A stretch of 64,000 nucleotides of DNA from Nostoc foliaceum FACHB-393. GTDB taxonomy: Bacteria > Cyanobacteriota > Cyanobacteriia > Cyanobacteriales > Nostocaceae. The translations under genes were made by a program, and so were the position numbers. The stretch spans positions 1 to 64,000 of the forward strand of contig NZ_JACJTD010000021.1 in the NCBI RefSeq assembly GCF_014698505.1, written 5' to 3'. Below the pieces are notes generated by a model. It did not search any database. It had not been told where the DNA came from and was given only the letters and a program-made list of their open reading frames with translations. Positions 44,845-54,634 of this stretch are shown here, one piece after another (position 1 is the first letter of the stretch; each line of letters opens with the position of its first letter).

Positions 44845-45177
44845 GAATCACATTATTTAGTGGATAAAAGTTAATAAGAGTTGCTGACGATTAGCCAAGT
44901 GTAGGGGCACGGCAATGCCGTGCCCCTACGGGTGTACCTCACGTAAACAAGAACCGCTATATGCATCTATTGTTGCGGAATTTGGCATCTGGGCGAGTGG
45001 TATCTGGTTTGTAATTATTGTGGGGTGGGCCAGCCCGCCCTCTAAAAAGCATCGAAACAGAATAATAGAAAGATTGAATTTTGTGATGTGAATGGCATCT
45101 AACTAAGTAGCGCGTCTATTCAAAAATAGCAAAATAGCAATCTACAATAAGAATCAGACAAACCTTTGTTAAAGCCT
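44845..45177. other. intergenic region with a dispersed repeat
   Basis: A 333-bp gap holding the palindromic repeat copy at 44901-44960 and a G+C block (GGGTGGGCCAGCCCGCCCTC) near 45024. I see no gene. Confidence 0.4.
44901..44960 (-). repeat. dispersed palindromic repeat, copy 2
   Basis: Palindrome GTAGGGGCACGGCA/TGCCGTGCCCCTAC (44901-44929) followed by GTACCTCACGTAAACAAGAA and CCGCTAT. This is the reverse orientation of the copy at 18848-18905, with the same flank. Confidence 0.75.
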
Positions 45178-45936
45178 ATGACTTCGCTATCGGCATTAAC
45201 TTTACCTGACCACACCCAGTTACCAGACTCAGATGGTACTTTTGTGAAAAACTGGCAAGAGCATCCCCAAAGTATCTTACTCACTGACTCGATTACACCT
45301 GTCTTAGAGAAACTTCATCCTGATAGTGAATATTGTATTGGGCAAGATTTAGGTATCTACTGGAGATTGACAGATCCTCCTGAGAAGGGCGCTGAAGCAC
45401 CAGACTGGTTTTATGTATCCAATGTACCACCGACCCTTGAAGGTAAAACGCGGCGTTCATACGTTCTATGGAAGGAGTATATTGCACCCTTGATTGTGTT
45501 GGAATTTGTCTCTGGAGATGGTTCAGAAGAACGAGATAACACACCACCATCTCAAGGGGAAAGTGGAAATGTTGGTAAATTTTGGGTTTATGAGCAAGCT
45601 ATTCGAGTGCCTTATTATGGAATTTATGAAGTAGCAAAAGCGCAAGTTGAAGTTTACCATCTAGTGGATAATACTTATCAACTGATGCAACCCAATGAAC
45701 GAGGACATTACCCAATTGCTCCTATGGGTGTAGAGTTAGGAATCTGGCAAGGATTTTATCAGAATGCAGAGTTACCTTGGTTGCGCTGGTGGGATGCACA
45801 AGGAAATTTACTGCTAACGGGTTATGAACGCACTGAAGTTGAGCGACAAAAGCGTGAGATAATTGTAGAAAAGTTGCGATCGCTCTCTGCTGAACAACTT
45901 AACGCTTTAGGGATTGACCCAGAAATGTTGGATTAA
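45178..45936 (+). CDS. Uma2-family putative endonuclease (intact)
   Basis: The ATG at 45178 is preferred over a TTG four codons upstream. The 252-residue protein has the Uma2 core: APDWFYVSNVPP (Asp) and, after a loop, APLIVLEFVSGDGSEERD (Glu) in a PD-(D/E)XK-like fold, then WVYEQAIRVPYYGIYE and a C-terminal helix (EKLRSLSAEQLNALGIDPEML) typical of the Nostoc versions. The family is greatly expanded in cyanobacteria; its role is not established and it has been linked to mobile or repair functions. It is the only intact Uma2 gene in the window. Its stop overlaps that of a convergent DUF218 remnant. Confidence 0.8.
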   Translation: MTSLSALTLPDHTQLPDSDGTFVKNWQEHPQSILLTDSITPVLEKLHPDSEYCIGQDLGIYWRLTDPPEKGAEAPDWFYVSNVPPTLEGKTRRSYVLWKEYIAPLIVLEFVSGDGSEERDNTPPSQGESGNVGKFWVYEQAIRVPYYGIYEVAKAQVEVYHLVDNTYQLMQPNERGHYPIAPMGVELGIWQGFYQNAELPWLRWWDAQGNLLLTGYERTEVERQKREIIVEKLRSLSAEQLNALGIDPEMLD

Positions 45937-46142
45937 GAAATATTATCATCTACTAATAATACAACTTTGCCAGTAAAAATTATTGGACTGACATCCACAT
46001 ATTTATACAAATTTATAACGTGGTTAATTCGTTCTTTGAAGACAGGAGACAGTTCTTCTCCCCAAACTGCTGCTCCCAGAACAATTGCCACATCAGCCTT
46101 AATATTAACGTGAGTTCGACGAGTAATATAGTGTCCATCTAA
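45933..46142 (-). pseudogene. internal fragment of a DUF218 (YdcF/SanA-like) gene
   Basis: A minus-strand frame reads HVNIKADVAIVLGAAVWGEE, then LSPVFKERINHVINLYKY and IIFTGKVVLLVDD before a stop at 45933-45935. ADVAIVLGAAVW and the ERINHAINLY helix are the hallmark start of DUF218 envelope proteins. The region after IIFTG is foreign, the N-terminal membrane span is absent, and an in-frame stop lies just upstream, so only about 65 residues remain. Confidence 0.75.
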
Positions 46143-46268
46143 TTAGCCCTAAAAAAAGACCTCTCCCTGGTTTTACTACGCAAAACCGTCCCTCTCCGAG
46201 TCGGAGAGGGACAGGCTTGAACATTAGTTCAAGGCAGGGAGAGGTTTATGGAACTCACGTTAATATTA
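46100..46268. repeat. nested inverted-repeat element
   Basis: An 18-bp inverted repeat (46100-46117 with 46251-46268, GAACTCACGTTAATATTA) encloses a second one (ACCTCTCCCTG/CAGGGAGAGGT) and an inner hairpin (CCCTCTCCGA/CGGAGAGGG). Its left arm lies inside the DUF218 remnant. Together they form a cruciform-capable element of about 170 bp. Confidence 0.65.
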
Positions 46269-46501
46269 TTAGTGATGCTGCTATATAAATAAATACTTAA
46301 AACTAGGAATCTGCCAAAATCATCAGATGTGGCACTTTTATTAAAATTTCAGGACATAGCAGCAAACTTATATTTCTAAATGTTGAGGTTTATTTAGCCT
46401 TATAGAATTTTGTGGCTGGCTGGGAATGCTAAAGAAAGCACCTCATTGTCCTTTTATTTGACAGTGGTGGATATTGCCCATTACCACTCAGTCCTAGAAA
46501 A
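46269..46501. other. leader region of the giant kinase gene
   Basis: The 233 bp before the kinase start are A+T-rich, with no gene and no clear promoter that I can fix by eye. Confidence 0.3.
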
Positions 46502-49500
46502 ATGATACCTGTCCTTCCCGGTTACAACTTTATTGAAGCTCTGCATGAAGGTGTCAACACAGTTATTTATCGCGCTTCCAAGCAGTTAGATCAAACCCTT
46601 GCGATCGTTAAAGCTCTGAAAGCGGAGTATCCCAGCCTCGAAGAACTAACCCGACTCAGACATGAATATAAAATCTCACAGACGCTAGTAGATATAGAAG
46701 GAATTGTCAAGTCCCTAGCTTTAGAGAATCATCATAACGGTCTAGCCTTAATTTTGGCAGACTTTGGTGCAGAATCTCTAAAAAATTATATTAGCGATCG
46801 CCAATTATCATTAACCGAATTTCTCACAATAGCCATTCAGTTAGCATCCACTCTCACTCAATTGCATCAAGCCAAGATTATTCATAAAGATATTAAACCT
46901 GACAATATCGTTATTAACCCAGAAACCGGGCAAGTTAAAATTATTGACTTCAGTATTGCATCGCGTTTAGAAAAAGAAAATCAAAGCATCAGCAATCCCA
47001 ATTTATTAGAAGGCACTCTCGCCTATATGTCACCGGAGCAAACTGGACGCATGAATCGTTCAATTGACTACCGGACTGACTTCTATTCTTTAGGCGTTAC
47101 CTTTTATCAAGTGCTGACAGGATTGCTGCCCTTTAATGCCGTTGACCCTCTAGAATTTGTTCATTGCCATATTGCAAAAACACCAATATCGCCTCACGAG
47201 TTAAATCACAAAATTCCCCCAGTGGTTTCTGACATTGTAATGAAATTGTTAGCTAAAACTGCTGAAGATAGATATCAAAGCTCTCTAGGACTAAAAGCCG
47301 ATTTAGAAACTTGTCTCACTCAGTTGCAAACGGATGGTGAAATTTCCCACTTTATTGTCGGTCAGCTAGATTCATACAGCCAATTTTCCATTCCGCAGAA
47401 ACTCTACGGACGGGAAATAGAAGTTGCTACTTTATTAGAAGCATTTGATCGCATCAGTTCTGGTACTACGGAAATGATGCTAGTTTCTGGTTACTCAGGT
47501 ATTGGTAAATCGTGTTTAGTTCACGAAGTTCACAAACCAATTGTGAGGCAGCGTGGTTATTTTATATCTGGTAAATTTGACCAGTTCAAGCGGAATATTC
47601 CTTTTGCTTCATTAATTCAAGCATTCCAAGATTTGATGCGGCAGTTGCTTACAGAAACTGATGACCAAATAGCTGTTTGGAAATCAAAACTAATAGATGC
47701 CCTTGGTTCCAATGGTCAAGTAGTTATAGACGTTCTTCCCGAAGTAGAACGGATTATTGGCCCGCAGCCAGCAGTTCCTCAATTAGGGTCATCAGAATCG
47801 CAAAACCGATTTAATCGGGTATTTCAACAATTCATTCATGTATTTTGTCAACCCGAACACCCGCTAGTTTTGTTTTTGGATGATTTACAGTGGGCAGATT
47901 CAGCTTCACTCAAGCTGATTCAGTTAATTATGACTGACCCAGATAGCCAATATTTATTGCTAATTGGGGCGTATCGAGATAACGAAGTAAGTGCCATTCA
48001 TCCCTTGATTCAGACCTTGGATGAGATTCAAAAGACTGGTGCGATCGTCAATAATATTATCCTCCAGCTTTTGGATATCGCTCATGTCAACCAGTTAATC
48101 GCCGAAACTCTTCGCACTGAAATTTTCAAGGCAAAGCCACTGTCTGAATTACTTTTTAGTAAAACCCAAGGAAACCCGTTTTTTCTAACTCATTTACTCA
48201 AATCTCTTTGTCAAGATAACTTATTAGTTTTTGACTTTGATCGCAGTTTTTGGAGATGGAATCTTGAATTTATTGATAGAGTTAATATAACTGATAATGT
48301 CGTTGATTTGATGGTCACCCAAATTCAAAAGCTGTCAGATACAACGCAGAACGTGTTAAAATTTGCCGCCTGTATTGGAGACAAATTTGCTTTAGATATA
48401 TTGGCGATTATTAATAAAAAATCTCAGTCAGAAACAGCAGCAGATTTGTGGGAAGCTTTGCAATCAGGTTTGGTTCTACCCTTAAACAATTCATACAAAA
48501 CACCGCTGGTTTTTGACTCCGAACAAATGGAGACTGAGAAAAGGCGATCGCCCATTATTCAGCACTCATCACCCATCACCTATAAATTCTTACATGACCG
48601 GGTGCAGCAAGCGTCTTACTCACTCATTCCCGATGACGAGAAAAAACAGACTCACCTAAAAATCGGTGAATTGCTACTAATACATACCCCAGAAACAGAC
48701 ATTGAAGAAAACATTTTTGAAATTGTCAACCAACTAAATGTTGGTGCTGAATTCATCACCCAGCAGCCTCAAAAAGATAGACTGGCTCAACTCAATCTTA
48801 TCGCTGGACAGAAAGCAAAAGCAGCAACAGCTTATGAATCATCTGTTAAATATTTAAATGTAGGTTTGGAACTCCTTACAGCAGATAGTTGGCAGTGTCA
48901 GTATGACCTAACACTGAATCTCTATGTAGAAACAGCAGCAGTAGAATTTCTTAACACCAACTTCGAGCGAGCAGAAATGCTTTCTGATGTAGTTTTGTCA
49001 CAAGCAAAAACTCTGCTTGATAGAGTCCAGGTGTATGAGACACAAATGCAGTTTTATATTGCTAAAAACCAAATGCAAGCCGCGTTAAATACCGGACTGC
49101 AAGTGCTGAAAATGCTAGGGTTACCTTTAGCAGCCAAACCCCCAACAAGACTGACTAGATTGAATTTAGGAGGGAAACGGATTGAGGATTTAATAGAATT
49201 GCCAGAAATGACTGATGCTTATAAATTAGCAGCACTGCGAGTTTTGATAAATCTGATTCCTCCGGTTTATATTGCAGCTCCCGAACTTTATCCACAGGTC
49301 GTTTTTAAAATGACCAATCTCTGCCTCAAAGACGGGAACTCTCCTCTGTCAGCTTATGCGTATGTACTTTATGGAATGTTCCTATGTGGCGCTTTTGAAG
49401 ACATGGATTCTGGTTATCAATTCGGTCAGCTAGGCTTAAAGCTATTGAATCAATTCAATGCTAAAGAAATGACGGCGAAAATCTATGAAACATTTAATTA

Positions 49501-52486
49501 TTTTATCAGGCATTGGAAAGAGCCAGCTATTAATACTATAGAACCCTTAATAGAGGGTGTCCAAAGAGGTTTGGAAACAGGAGATTTAGAATATGCTTCT
49601 TATTCAGCCTGTTTTTATTGTACGCATTTGTTTTTTATCGGTGAAAATCTAGAAATAGTTCTCAAAAAGCAGGCACACTATATTGCTTTGATGCAAAGAA
49701 CTAAACAAGAATTTCAAATTATTTATGCGAACATAGTTAGACAAACAGGTTTAAATTTAATTAAAAAAACGCCTGAACCATATCGATTAATTGGTGAAAG
49801 TTTTGATGAAAATAAAATGTTGCCAATTCTGATAAATAGCAATAACTATATGGCTATTTATCCTATTTATGTTTCTAAACTGATTCTGGGTTATTTATTT
49901 AAAAATTACGATCGCGCTGCTGAAGATGCCTTGCTGGCAGAAAAATACGAACAAGGCGGACGAGCACTGATGTATAAAGCAGAACATAAGTTTTATCACT
50001 CTCTGACTCTCCTGGCTTTATATCGCACCGCATCAACAAGCGATGCCTACGGCGGCAAGCTACGCCAACAATATCTCACCCAAGTGGCAGCGCATCAGAA
50101 AAAAATGAAGCAATGGGCATTGCATTCTCCTGCCAACTATCAGCATAAGTACGAGCTAGTGGAGGCAGAAAAAGCACGAGTACTGGAACAAGATATCAAA
50201 GCGATCGCGTTTTATGATCGAGCAATAAATGGAGCCAGAGAACAGGGATATATTCAAGAAGAAGCGCTAGCCTCGGAGTTGGCAGCAGAGTTCTATTTTG
50301 CTCGTGGTAGAGATAAAGTTGCTAATACGTATCTCAACGATGCCTACTATGGCTATAGCCGTTGGGGAGCGAATGCAAAAGTCAAAGACTTGGAAAAAAG
50401 ATATCCTCAACTATTTCGGATATCAAAGCGAGAAACCGTCAGTACTGATGCAACTCGGATGATAAGCTACACGGGTGAAAGTGCTTCAGACTTGATGGAT
50501 TTAGCCACAGTTATGAAAGCATCTCAAGCCCTTTCTGGAGAAATAGTTTTGGGCAAGTTACTAGCTAAATTAATGACAATTGTGTTAGAAAATGCTGGCG
50601 CTCAAACAGGATACCTAATTTTAGAAAAGTCAGGGCAGTTGCTAATAGAAGCATCAGGATTAGTAGACAAAACTGATGTAACTGTGCTACAAAAAATTCC
50701 AGGATCAACTAGTCAAGAACTACCCATTTCTTTGATTAACTATGTAGCCCGAACCAAAGAAAATGTTGTACTAAACGATGCGACTTGTGAAGGAAGATTT
50801 ACCACAGATCCATACATACTTACTCATCAACCCAAATCCGTCTTATGTACACCACTCATCCATCAAGGAAAACTTAGCGGCATCCTTTATTTAGAAAATA
50901 ATCTCACCAGTGGCGCGTTTACATCAGATCGCTTAGAAGTATTACAACTGTTATCATCTCAAGCAGCGATTTCCATTGATAATGCTCGTCTTTATAAAGA
51001 CTTAAAATTAGCAAACACTGGCTTAGAAGCCAAAGTACAAGAACGAACTTTAGAGTTACAGGAAAAAAATGTGCATCTGCAAAAAGCAGAAGAAACTGCA
51101 CAATCTGCCAACCGGGCTAAGAGTGATTTCCTTGCTAACATGAGCCATGAATTGAGAACACCACTCAATGGCATTTTAGGTTACGCCCAAATTCTTAAAC
51201 GAGACAAAACTTTAACTAACTCGCAAAAAGATAATGTGGGTATTATTTATCAGTGTGGCGACCACCTCTTAAATCTGATCAATGACATTTTAGACCTTTC
51301 TAAAATTGAAGCGAGAAAAATGGAACTCCAACAAACGGATTTTCATTTTCCAGAATTTTTAGAAGGCATTGCTGAAATCTGTCGCATCCGCGCCGAACAA
51401 AAAGGTATTTGTTTAATTTTTGAACAGATTACTCAACTTCCTACAGGTGTCAAGGCTGATGAAAAACGGTTACGCCAAGCTTTAATTAACTTACTGGGAA
51501 ATGCCGTTAAGTTTACTGAAACTGGAGGCGTGGCTTTCAAAGTCGGCTATCACGAAGGTAAAATTCGGTTTCAGGTGGAAGATACAGGAGTTGGCATGGC
51601 ACCAGAGCAATTAGAAGAGATATTTTTGCCGTTTCAGCAGGTAGGAGATCACAATCGCAAAGCCGAAGGAACTGGACTAGGGCTGGCAATTACCCGCCAA
51701 TTAGTTCAGATGATGGGTGGCGAAATCCAAGTGAAGAGTACCTTAGGGAAAGGGAGTATTTTCTTCTTTGATTTAGATTTGCCTGAAGTTTCTCACTACG
51801 CTGATTTTATCAAAGAAGAACAACGAAATATCCAAGGTTTTAAAGGCTATAAACGAAAACTTATCATCGCAGATGATAGACCAAGAAATCGCTCAATTTT
51901 GGTCAAGATGCTGTCACCTTTAGGATTTGAAATTGCCGAAGCAATAGATGGTCAAGATTGTCTCAATAAGGCATCTGAATTAAAGCCAGATTGTATCTTG
52001 ATGGACTTGATGATGCCTCAAATGAATGGCTTTGAAACTACTCGTAGGATCAGGCGATCGCCTGAACTAAAGAATGTAATAATAATTGGTACTTCTGCCA
52101 GTGTTTTTGATTTTGATCTAAACAAAAGTAAAGAGGCAGGTTGCAATGATTTTTTACCTAAGCCAATTCGGATAACAGAGCTTTTAGAAAAGTTACGAAC
52201 TCACTTAGAACTGGAATGGATTTATGAAGAGGATGAAACTCAAATATTTAAAGACAACAAACAAGAAAATCCTCAGCAATCATTAGTATTTCCCTCGGCA
52301 GAGGAAATTGCCGTTCTATTGAATTTAGCAATGAAAGGCGATCTCAAAGGGATTGTGGAGCGAGTTAATTACTTGGAAGAATTAGATATTACTTTTGCAC
52401 CTTTTTCTTTAGAATTTCGTCAATTAGCTAAAGGTTTTCAAGTTAAAAAAATTCGTGAAATTTTAAAAAACGTAGGGGTAAATTAA
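46502..52486 (+). CDS. hybrid Ser/Thr kinase-AAA-GAF-histidine kinase-receiver protein
   Basis: This 1994-residue protein belongs to the cyanobacterial HstK type. It has, in order: a Ser/Thr kinase (about 8-270; IHKDIKPDN with Asp130; [12 protein letters not shown] activation segment), an AAA ATPase (about 298-560; [20 protein letters not shown]), a long helical TPR-like region, a GAF domain (about 1350-1500; [16 protein letters not shown]), a coiled coil, a histidine kinase ([10 protein letters not shown], His1549; ATP-binding [13 protein letters not shown] and GTGLGLAI), and a receiver (Asp1835 in [11 protein letters not shown]). In the kinase the DFG motif is DFS, as is usual in this group. 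It overlaps the next gene by one base, so both are made together. The signal is unknown. Confidence 0.93.
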   Translation: MIPVLPGYNFIEALHEGVNTVIYRASKQLDQTLAIVKALKAEYPSLEELTRLRHEYKISQTLVDIEGIVKSLALENHHNGLALILADFGAESLKNYISDRQLSLTEFLTIAIQLASTLTQLHQAKIIHKDIKPDNIVINPETGQVKIIDFSIASRLEKENQSISNPNLLEGTLAYMSPEQTGRMNRSIDYRTDFYSLGVTFYQVLTGLLPFNAVDPLEFVHCHIAKTPISPHELNHKIPPVVSDIVMKLLAKTAEDRYQSSLGLKADLETCLTQLQTDGEISHFIVGQLDSYSQFSIPQKLYGREIEVATLLEAFDRISSGTTEMMLVSGYSGIGKSCLVHEVHKPIVRQRGYFISGKFDQFKRNIPFASLIQAFQDLMRQLLTETDDQIAVWKSKLIDALGSNGQVVIDVLPEVERIIGPQPAVPQLGSSESQNRFNRVFQQFIHVFCQPEHPLVLFLDDLQWADSASLKLIQLIMTDPDSQYLLLIGAYRDNEVSAIHPLIQTLDEIQKTGAIVNNIILQLLDIAHVNQLIAETLRTEIFKAKPLSELLFSKTQGNPFFLTHLLKSLCQDNLLVFDFDRSFWRWNLEFIDRVNITDNVVDLMVTQIQKLSDTTQNVLKFAACIGDKFALDILAIINKKSQSETAADLWEALQSGLVLPLNNSYKTPLVFDSEQMETEKRRSPIIQHSSPITYKFLHDRVQQASYSLIPDDEKKQTHLKIGELLLIHTPETDIEENIFEIVNQLNVGAEFITQQPQKDRLAQLNLIAGQKAKAATAYESSVKYLNVGLELLTADSWQCQYDLTLNLYVETAAVEFLNTNFERAEMLSDVVLSQAKTLLDRVQVYETQMQFYIAKNQMQAALNTGLQVLKMLGLPLAAKPPTRLTRLNLGGKRIEDLIELPEMTDAYKLAALRVLINLIPPVYIAAPELYPQVVFKMTNLCLKDGNSPLSAYAYVLYGMFLCGAFEDMDSGYQFGQLGLKLLNQFNAKEMTAKIYETFNYFIRHWKEPAINTIEPLIEGVQRGLETGDLEYASYSACFYCTHLFFIGENLEIVLKKQAHYIALMQRTKQEFQIIYANIVRQTGLNLIKKTPEPYRLIGESFDENKMLPILINSNNYMAIYPIYVSKLILGYLFKNYDRAAEDALLAEKYEQGGRALMYKAEHKFYHSLTLLALYRTASTSDAYGGKLRQQYLTQVAAHQKKMKQWALHSPANYQHKYELVEAEKARVLEQDIKAIAFYDRAINGAREQGYIQEEALASELAAEFYFARGRDKVANTYLNDAYYGYSRWGANAKVKDLEKRYPQLFRISKRETVSTDATRMISYTGESASDLMDLATVMKASQALSGEIVLGKLLAKLMTIVLENAGAQTGYLILEKSGQLLIEASGLVDKTDVTVLQKIPGSTSQELPISLINYVARTKENVVLNDATCEGRFTTDPYILTHQPKSVLCTPLIHQGKLSGILYLENNLTSGAFTSDRLEVLQLLSSQAAISIDNARLYKDLKLANTGLEAKVQERTLELQEKNVHLQKAEETAQSANRAKSDFLANMSHELRTPLNGILGYAQILKRDKTLTNSQKDNVGIIYQCGDHLLNLINDILDLSKIEARKMELQQTDFHFPEFLEGIAEICRIRAEQKGICLIFEQITQLPTGVKADEKRLRQALINLLGNAVKFTETGGVAFKVGYHEGKIRFQVEDTGVGMAPEQLEEIFLPFQQVGDHNRKAEGTGLGLAITRQLVQMMGGEIQVKSTLGKGSIFFFDLDLPEVSHYADFIKEEQRNIQGFKGYKRKLIIADDRPRNRSILVKMLSPLGFEIAEAIDGQDCLNKASELKPDCILMDLMMPQMNGFETTRRIRRSPELKNVIIIGTSASVFDFDLNKSKEAGCNDFLPKPIRITELLEKLRTHLELEWIYEEDETQIFKDNKQENPQQSLVFPSAEEIAVLLNLAMKGDLKGIVERVNYLEELDITFAPFSLEFRQLAKGFQVKKIREILKNVGVN

Positions 52487-54024
52487 TGAGTATTTCAAAT
52501 ATTGAAAACGGTATTATCTTAATCGTTGATGACAACCCTACAAATTTAGGAGTGTTATTCGATTTCTTGGCTGATTCTGGTTTCCAAGTGTTGGTAGCCC
52601 AGGATGGCGAGGATGCAATTGAGCAGGTCGAATATGCTCTTCCCGATCTGATTTTGTTAGATATACTCATGCCCGGAATGGACGGGTTTGAAACTTGCCA
52701 GCACTTGAAAGCTAAAGAGTCAACTAAAGACATCCCCGTAATTTTTATGACGGCGCTTTCTGATCCGGTGGATAAGATCAGAGGGTTGAATCTTGGGGCG
52801 GTCGATTACATCACTAAACCGCTTCAGCATGAAGAGGTTTTAGCCCGTGTCAAAATCCATTTAAGCATACGAAACCTAACCAAAAGACTACAAGAGCAAA
52901 ATGTGCGTCTAGAGCAGGAGATTCATGATCGAACTAAGGCAGAGAACGCCCTTTTAAAACTGACATCTGAGTTAGAAGAACGGGTGGAAGAAAGGACATC
53001 TGCACTGGGGCAATCTAATCAGCTGCTGCAACAGGAAATCCAAGAACGTATTAATACAGAGCAAGCACTGCAAGAATCAGAAGCACGCTATCGAGAACAA
53101 GCCAATAAGTTAGAACTTGCCTTTCGCCAACTTCAAGAAACTCAAAGCCAACTGGTTCATAGTGAAAAAATGTCAAGTTTGGGACAATTGGTGGCGGGTG
53201 TTGCCCATGAAATTAATAATCCCGTCAACTTCATCTATGGAAATCTGACTCACGCCTATCAATATACCCAAGACTTGCTCAACCTGTTGAACCTCTATGC
53301 CAAGTACACTCCCTCACCGCTAGCTGAAATTCAGAAACTGACTGAGGCGATAGATTTAGAATTTCTCAGTGAAGACCTGCCCAAATTGCTGAGTTCGATG
53401 AAGGTTGGGGCTGACCGCATCCGCGAGATTATTCAGTCGTTACGGATTTTTTCCCGCGTGGATGAAGTCCAAATGAAGCCAGTGGATATTCATGCTGGGT
53501 TAGATAGTACGCTGCTAATTTTGCACAACCGATTTAAAGCCAGTTCCAACCAGTTAGGGATTCAACTCGTTAAAGAGTATGGCGATCTACCCCTTGTGGA
53601 GTGTTATGCGGGACAACTTAACCAAGTGTTTATGAATTTACTGGCAAATGCAATTGATGCTTTAGAAGAGTATGACAAAGAGCGATCGCCCCAGGAGATT
53701 TACTTTTGCCGCAGCACGATTCGAATTCGCACCGAAGTAACTGACAATGAGTTTGTGACTATTTGGATTGGCGATACTGGCCCCGGTATGACAGAGGAAG
53801 TACGCGATCGCCTTTTTGACCCCTTCTTTACCACAAAACCCGTAGGTAGAGGCACGGGTTTAGGCTTGTCAATTAGCCAGGAAATTGTTGTCTCTAAACA
53901 TGGTGGCCAAATAAAGTGTTTTTCAGCACCTGGGCAGGGAACAGAGTTTATGATTACAATTCCGATGCGATCGCAACCTTTAGAATTGGCTTTGGTGACA
54001 CCCTGCCATGTTGGCTGCGATTAG
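52486..54024 (+). CDS. receiver-histidine kinase partner of the giant kinase
   Basis: The ATG at 52486 overlaps the preceding TAA (TAATG), which argues for translational coupling. The 512-residue protein has a receiver (about 10-125; phospho-Asp59 in LLDILMPGMDG; FMTALSDP; DYITKPL), a long coiled coil (about 130-225), then a histidine kinase: GVAHEINNPVNFIYGN with His241, and G-boxes IGDTGPGMTEEVRDRLFDPF and GTGLGLSISQ. The last 15 residues are short and end in Cys. It is a typical phosphorelay output of the Nostoc hybrid kinases; no DNA-binding domain is present. Confidence 0.93.
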   Translation: MSISNIENGIILIVDDNPTNLGVLFDFLADSGFQVLVAQDGEDAIEQVEYALPDLILLDILMPGMDGFETCQHLKAKESTKDIPVIFMTALSDPVDKIRGLNLGAVDYITKPLQHEEVLARVKIHLSIRNLTKRLQEQNVRLEQEIHDRTKAENALLKLTSELEERVEERTSALGQSNQLLQQEIQERINTEQALQESEARYREQANKLELAFRQLQETQSQLVHSEKMSSLGQLVAGVAHEINNPVNFIYGNLTHAYQYTQDLLNLLNLYAKYTPSPLAEIQKLTEAIDLEFLSEDLPKLLSSMKVGADRIREIIQSLRIFSRVDEVQMKPVDIHAGLDSTLLILHNRFKASSNQLGIQLVKEYGDLPLVECYAGQLNQVFMNLLANAIDALEEYDKERSPQEIYFCRSTIRIRTEVTDNEFVTIWIGDTGPGMTEEVRDRLFDPFFTTKPVGRGTGLGLSISQEIVVSKHGGQIKCFSAPGQGTEFMITIPMRSQPLELALVTPCHVGCD

Positions 54025-54302
54025 TTTAGCTGGAAAGCTGAACTCACAAAGAATGCCACTCTATATATTAAATTTGGCAAAAATTTGCTTCCCTCTGTGT
54101 TTCAAAAAATTACGTTTTGAAACGCAGAGAGACCAAGAAGCCTAAAGAGCTTGCAAGAAGCTGCGCAATGATTGTGGGAATCATAACTAAATTAACCGAA
54201 TATGACATGAAATCATGTAGTTAGTAATGTATAATTAACTCCAAGAGTTCAGGGTGCTTGTCAAGTATAAAACCACTTGCTGGTACTGCAAAAGCATATT
54301 GT

Positions 54303-54563
54303 ATGTCTAAATCTGCAATCACCGTTACCGTCAAATTGTTCGCTGCTTATCAAGAAGCCTTTAGGGTTTCGGAACTGGTGCTGGAATTTCCCAATAGTAT
54401 ACCAGTCCAAGCAGTATGCGATCGCCTCATAGCTGAACACCCCGAACTCTCCCAATGGCGTGACATCACCCGGTTTGGGATTAATTTAATATTTGTCGAA
54501 CCAGATACCCTACTACAAGATGGGGATGAAGTCGTACTGATTCCACCAGTCAGCGGCGGTTAG
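54303..54563 (+). CDS. MoaD/ThiS-family sulfur carrier protein
   Basis: The ATG at 54303 gives an 86-residue beta-grasp protein: ITVTVKLFAAYQEAFRVSEL at the start, a FPNSIPVQAVCDRLIAEHP helix, and the C-terminal PPVSGG whose last Gly is activated as thiocarboxylate. A TTG 15 codons upstream is unlikely. MoaD gives sulfur to molybdopterin and ThiS to thiazole; the length and Arg/Phe pattern favour MoaD. mobA lies 50 kb away in the window; no moaE is adjacent. Confidence 0.85.
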   Translation: MSKSAITVTVKLFAAYQEAFRVSELVLEFPNSIPVQAVCDRLIAEHPELSQWRDITRFGINLIFVEPDTLLQDGDEVVLIPPVSGG

Positions 54564-54565
54564 CA

Positions 54566-54632
54566 CAACAGTTAGGAGTGATGAGTTAAAAATTCAAAAC
54601 TTCTAACTTATAACTACTCATTCCTCACTTGC
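54566..54632. repeat. AGTTAGGAGT-type repeat between convergent genes
   Basis: AGTTAGGAGTGATGAGTTA faces TAACTACTCATTCCTCACTT and can form an imperfect hairpin. It resembles the tract at 31984-32095. Confidence 0.5.
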
Positions 54633-54634
54633 GA

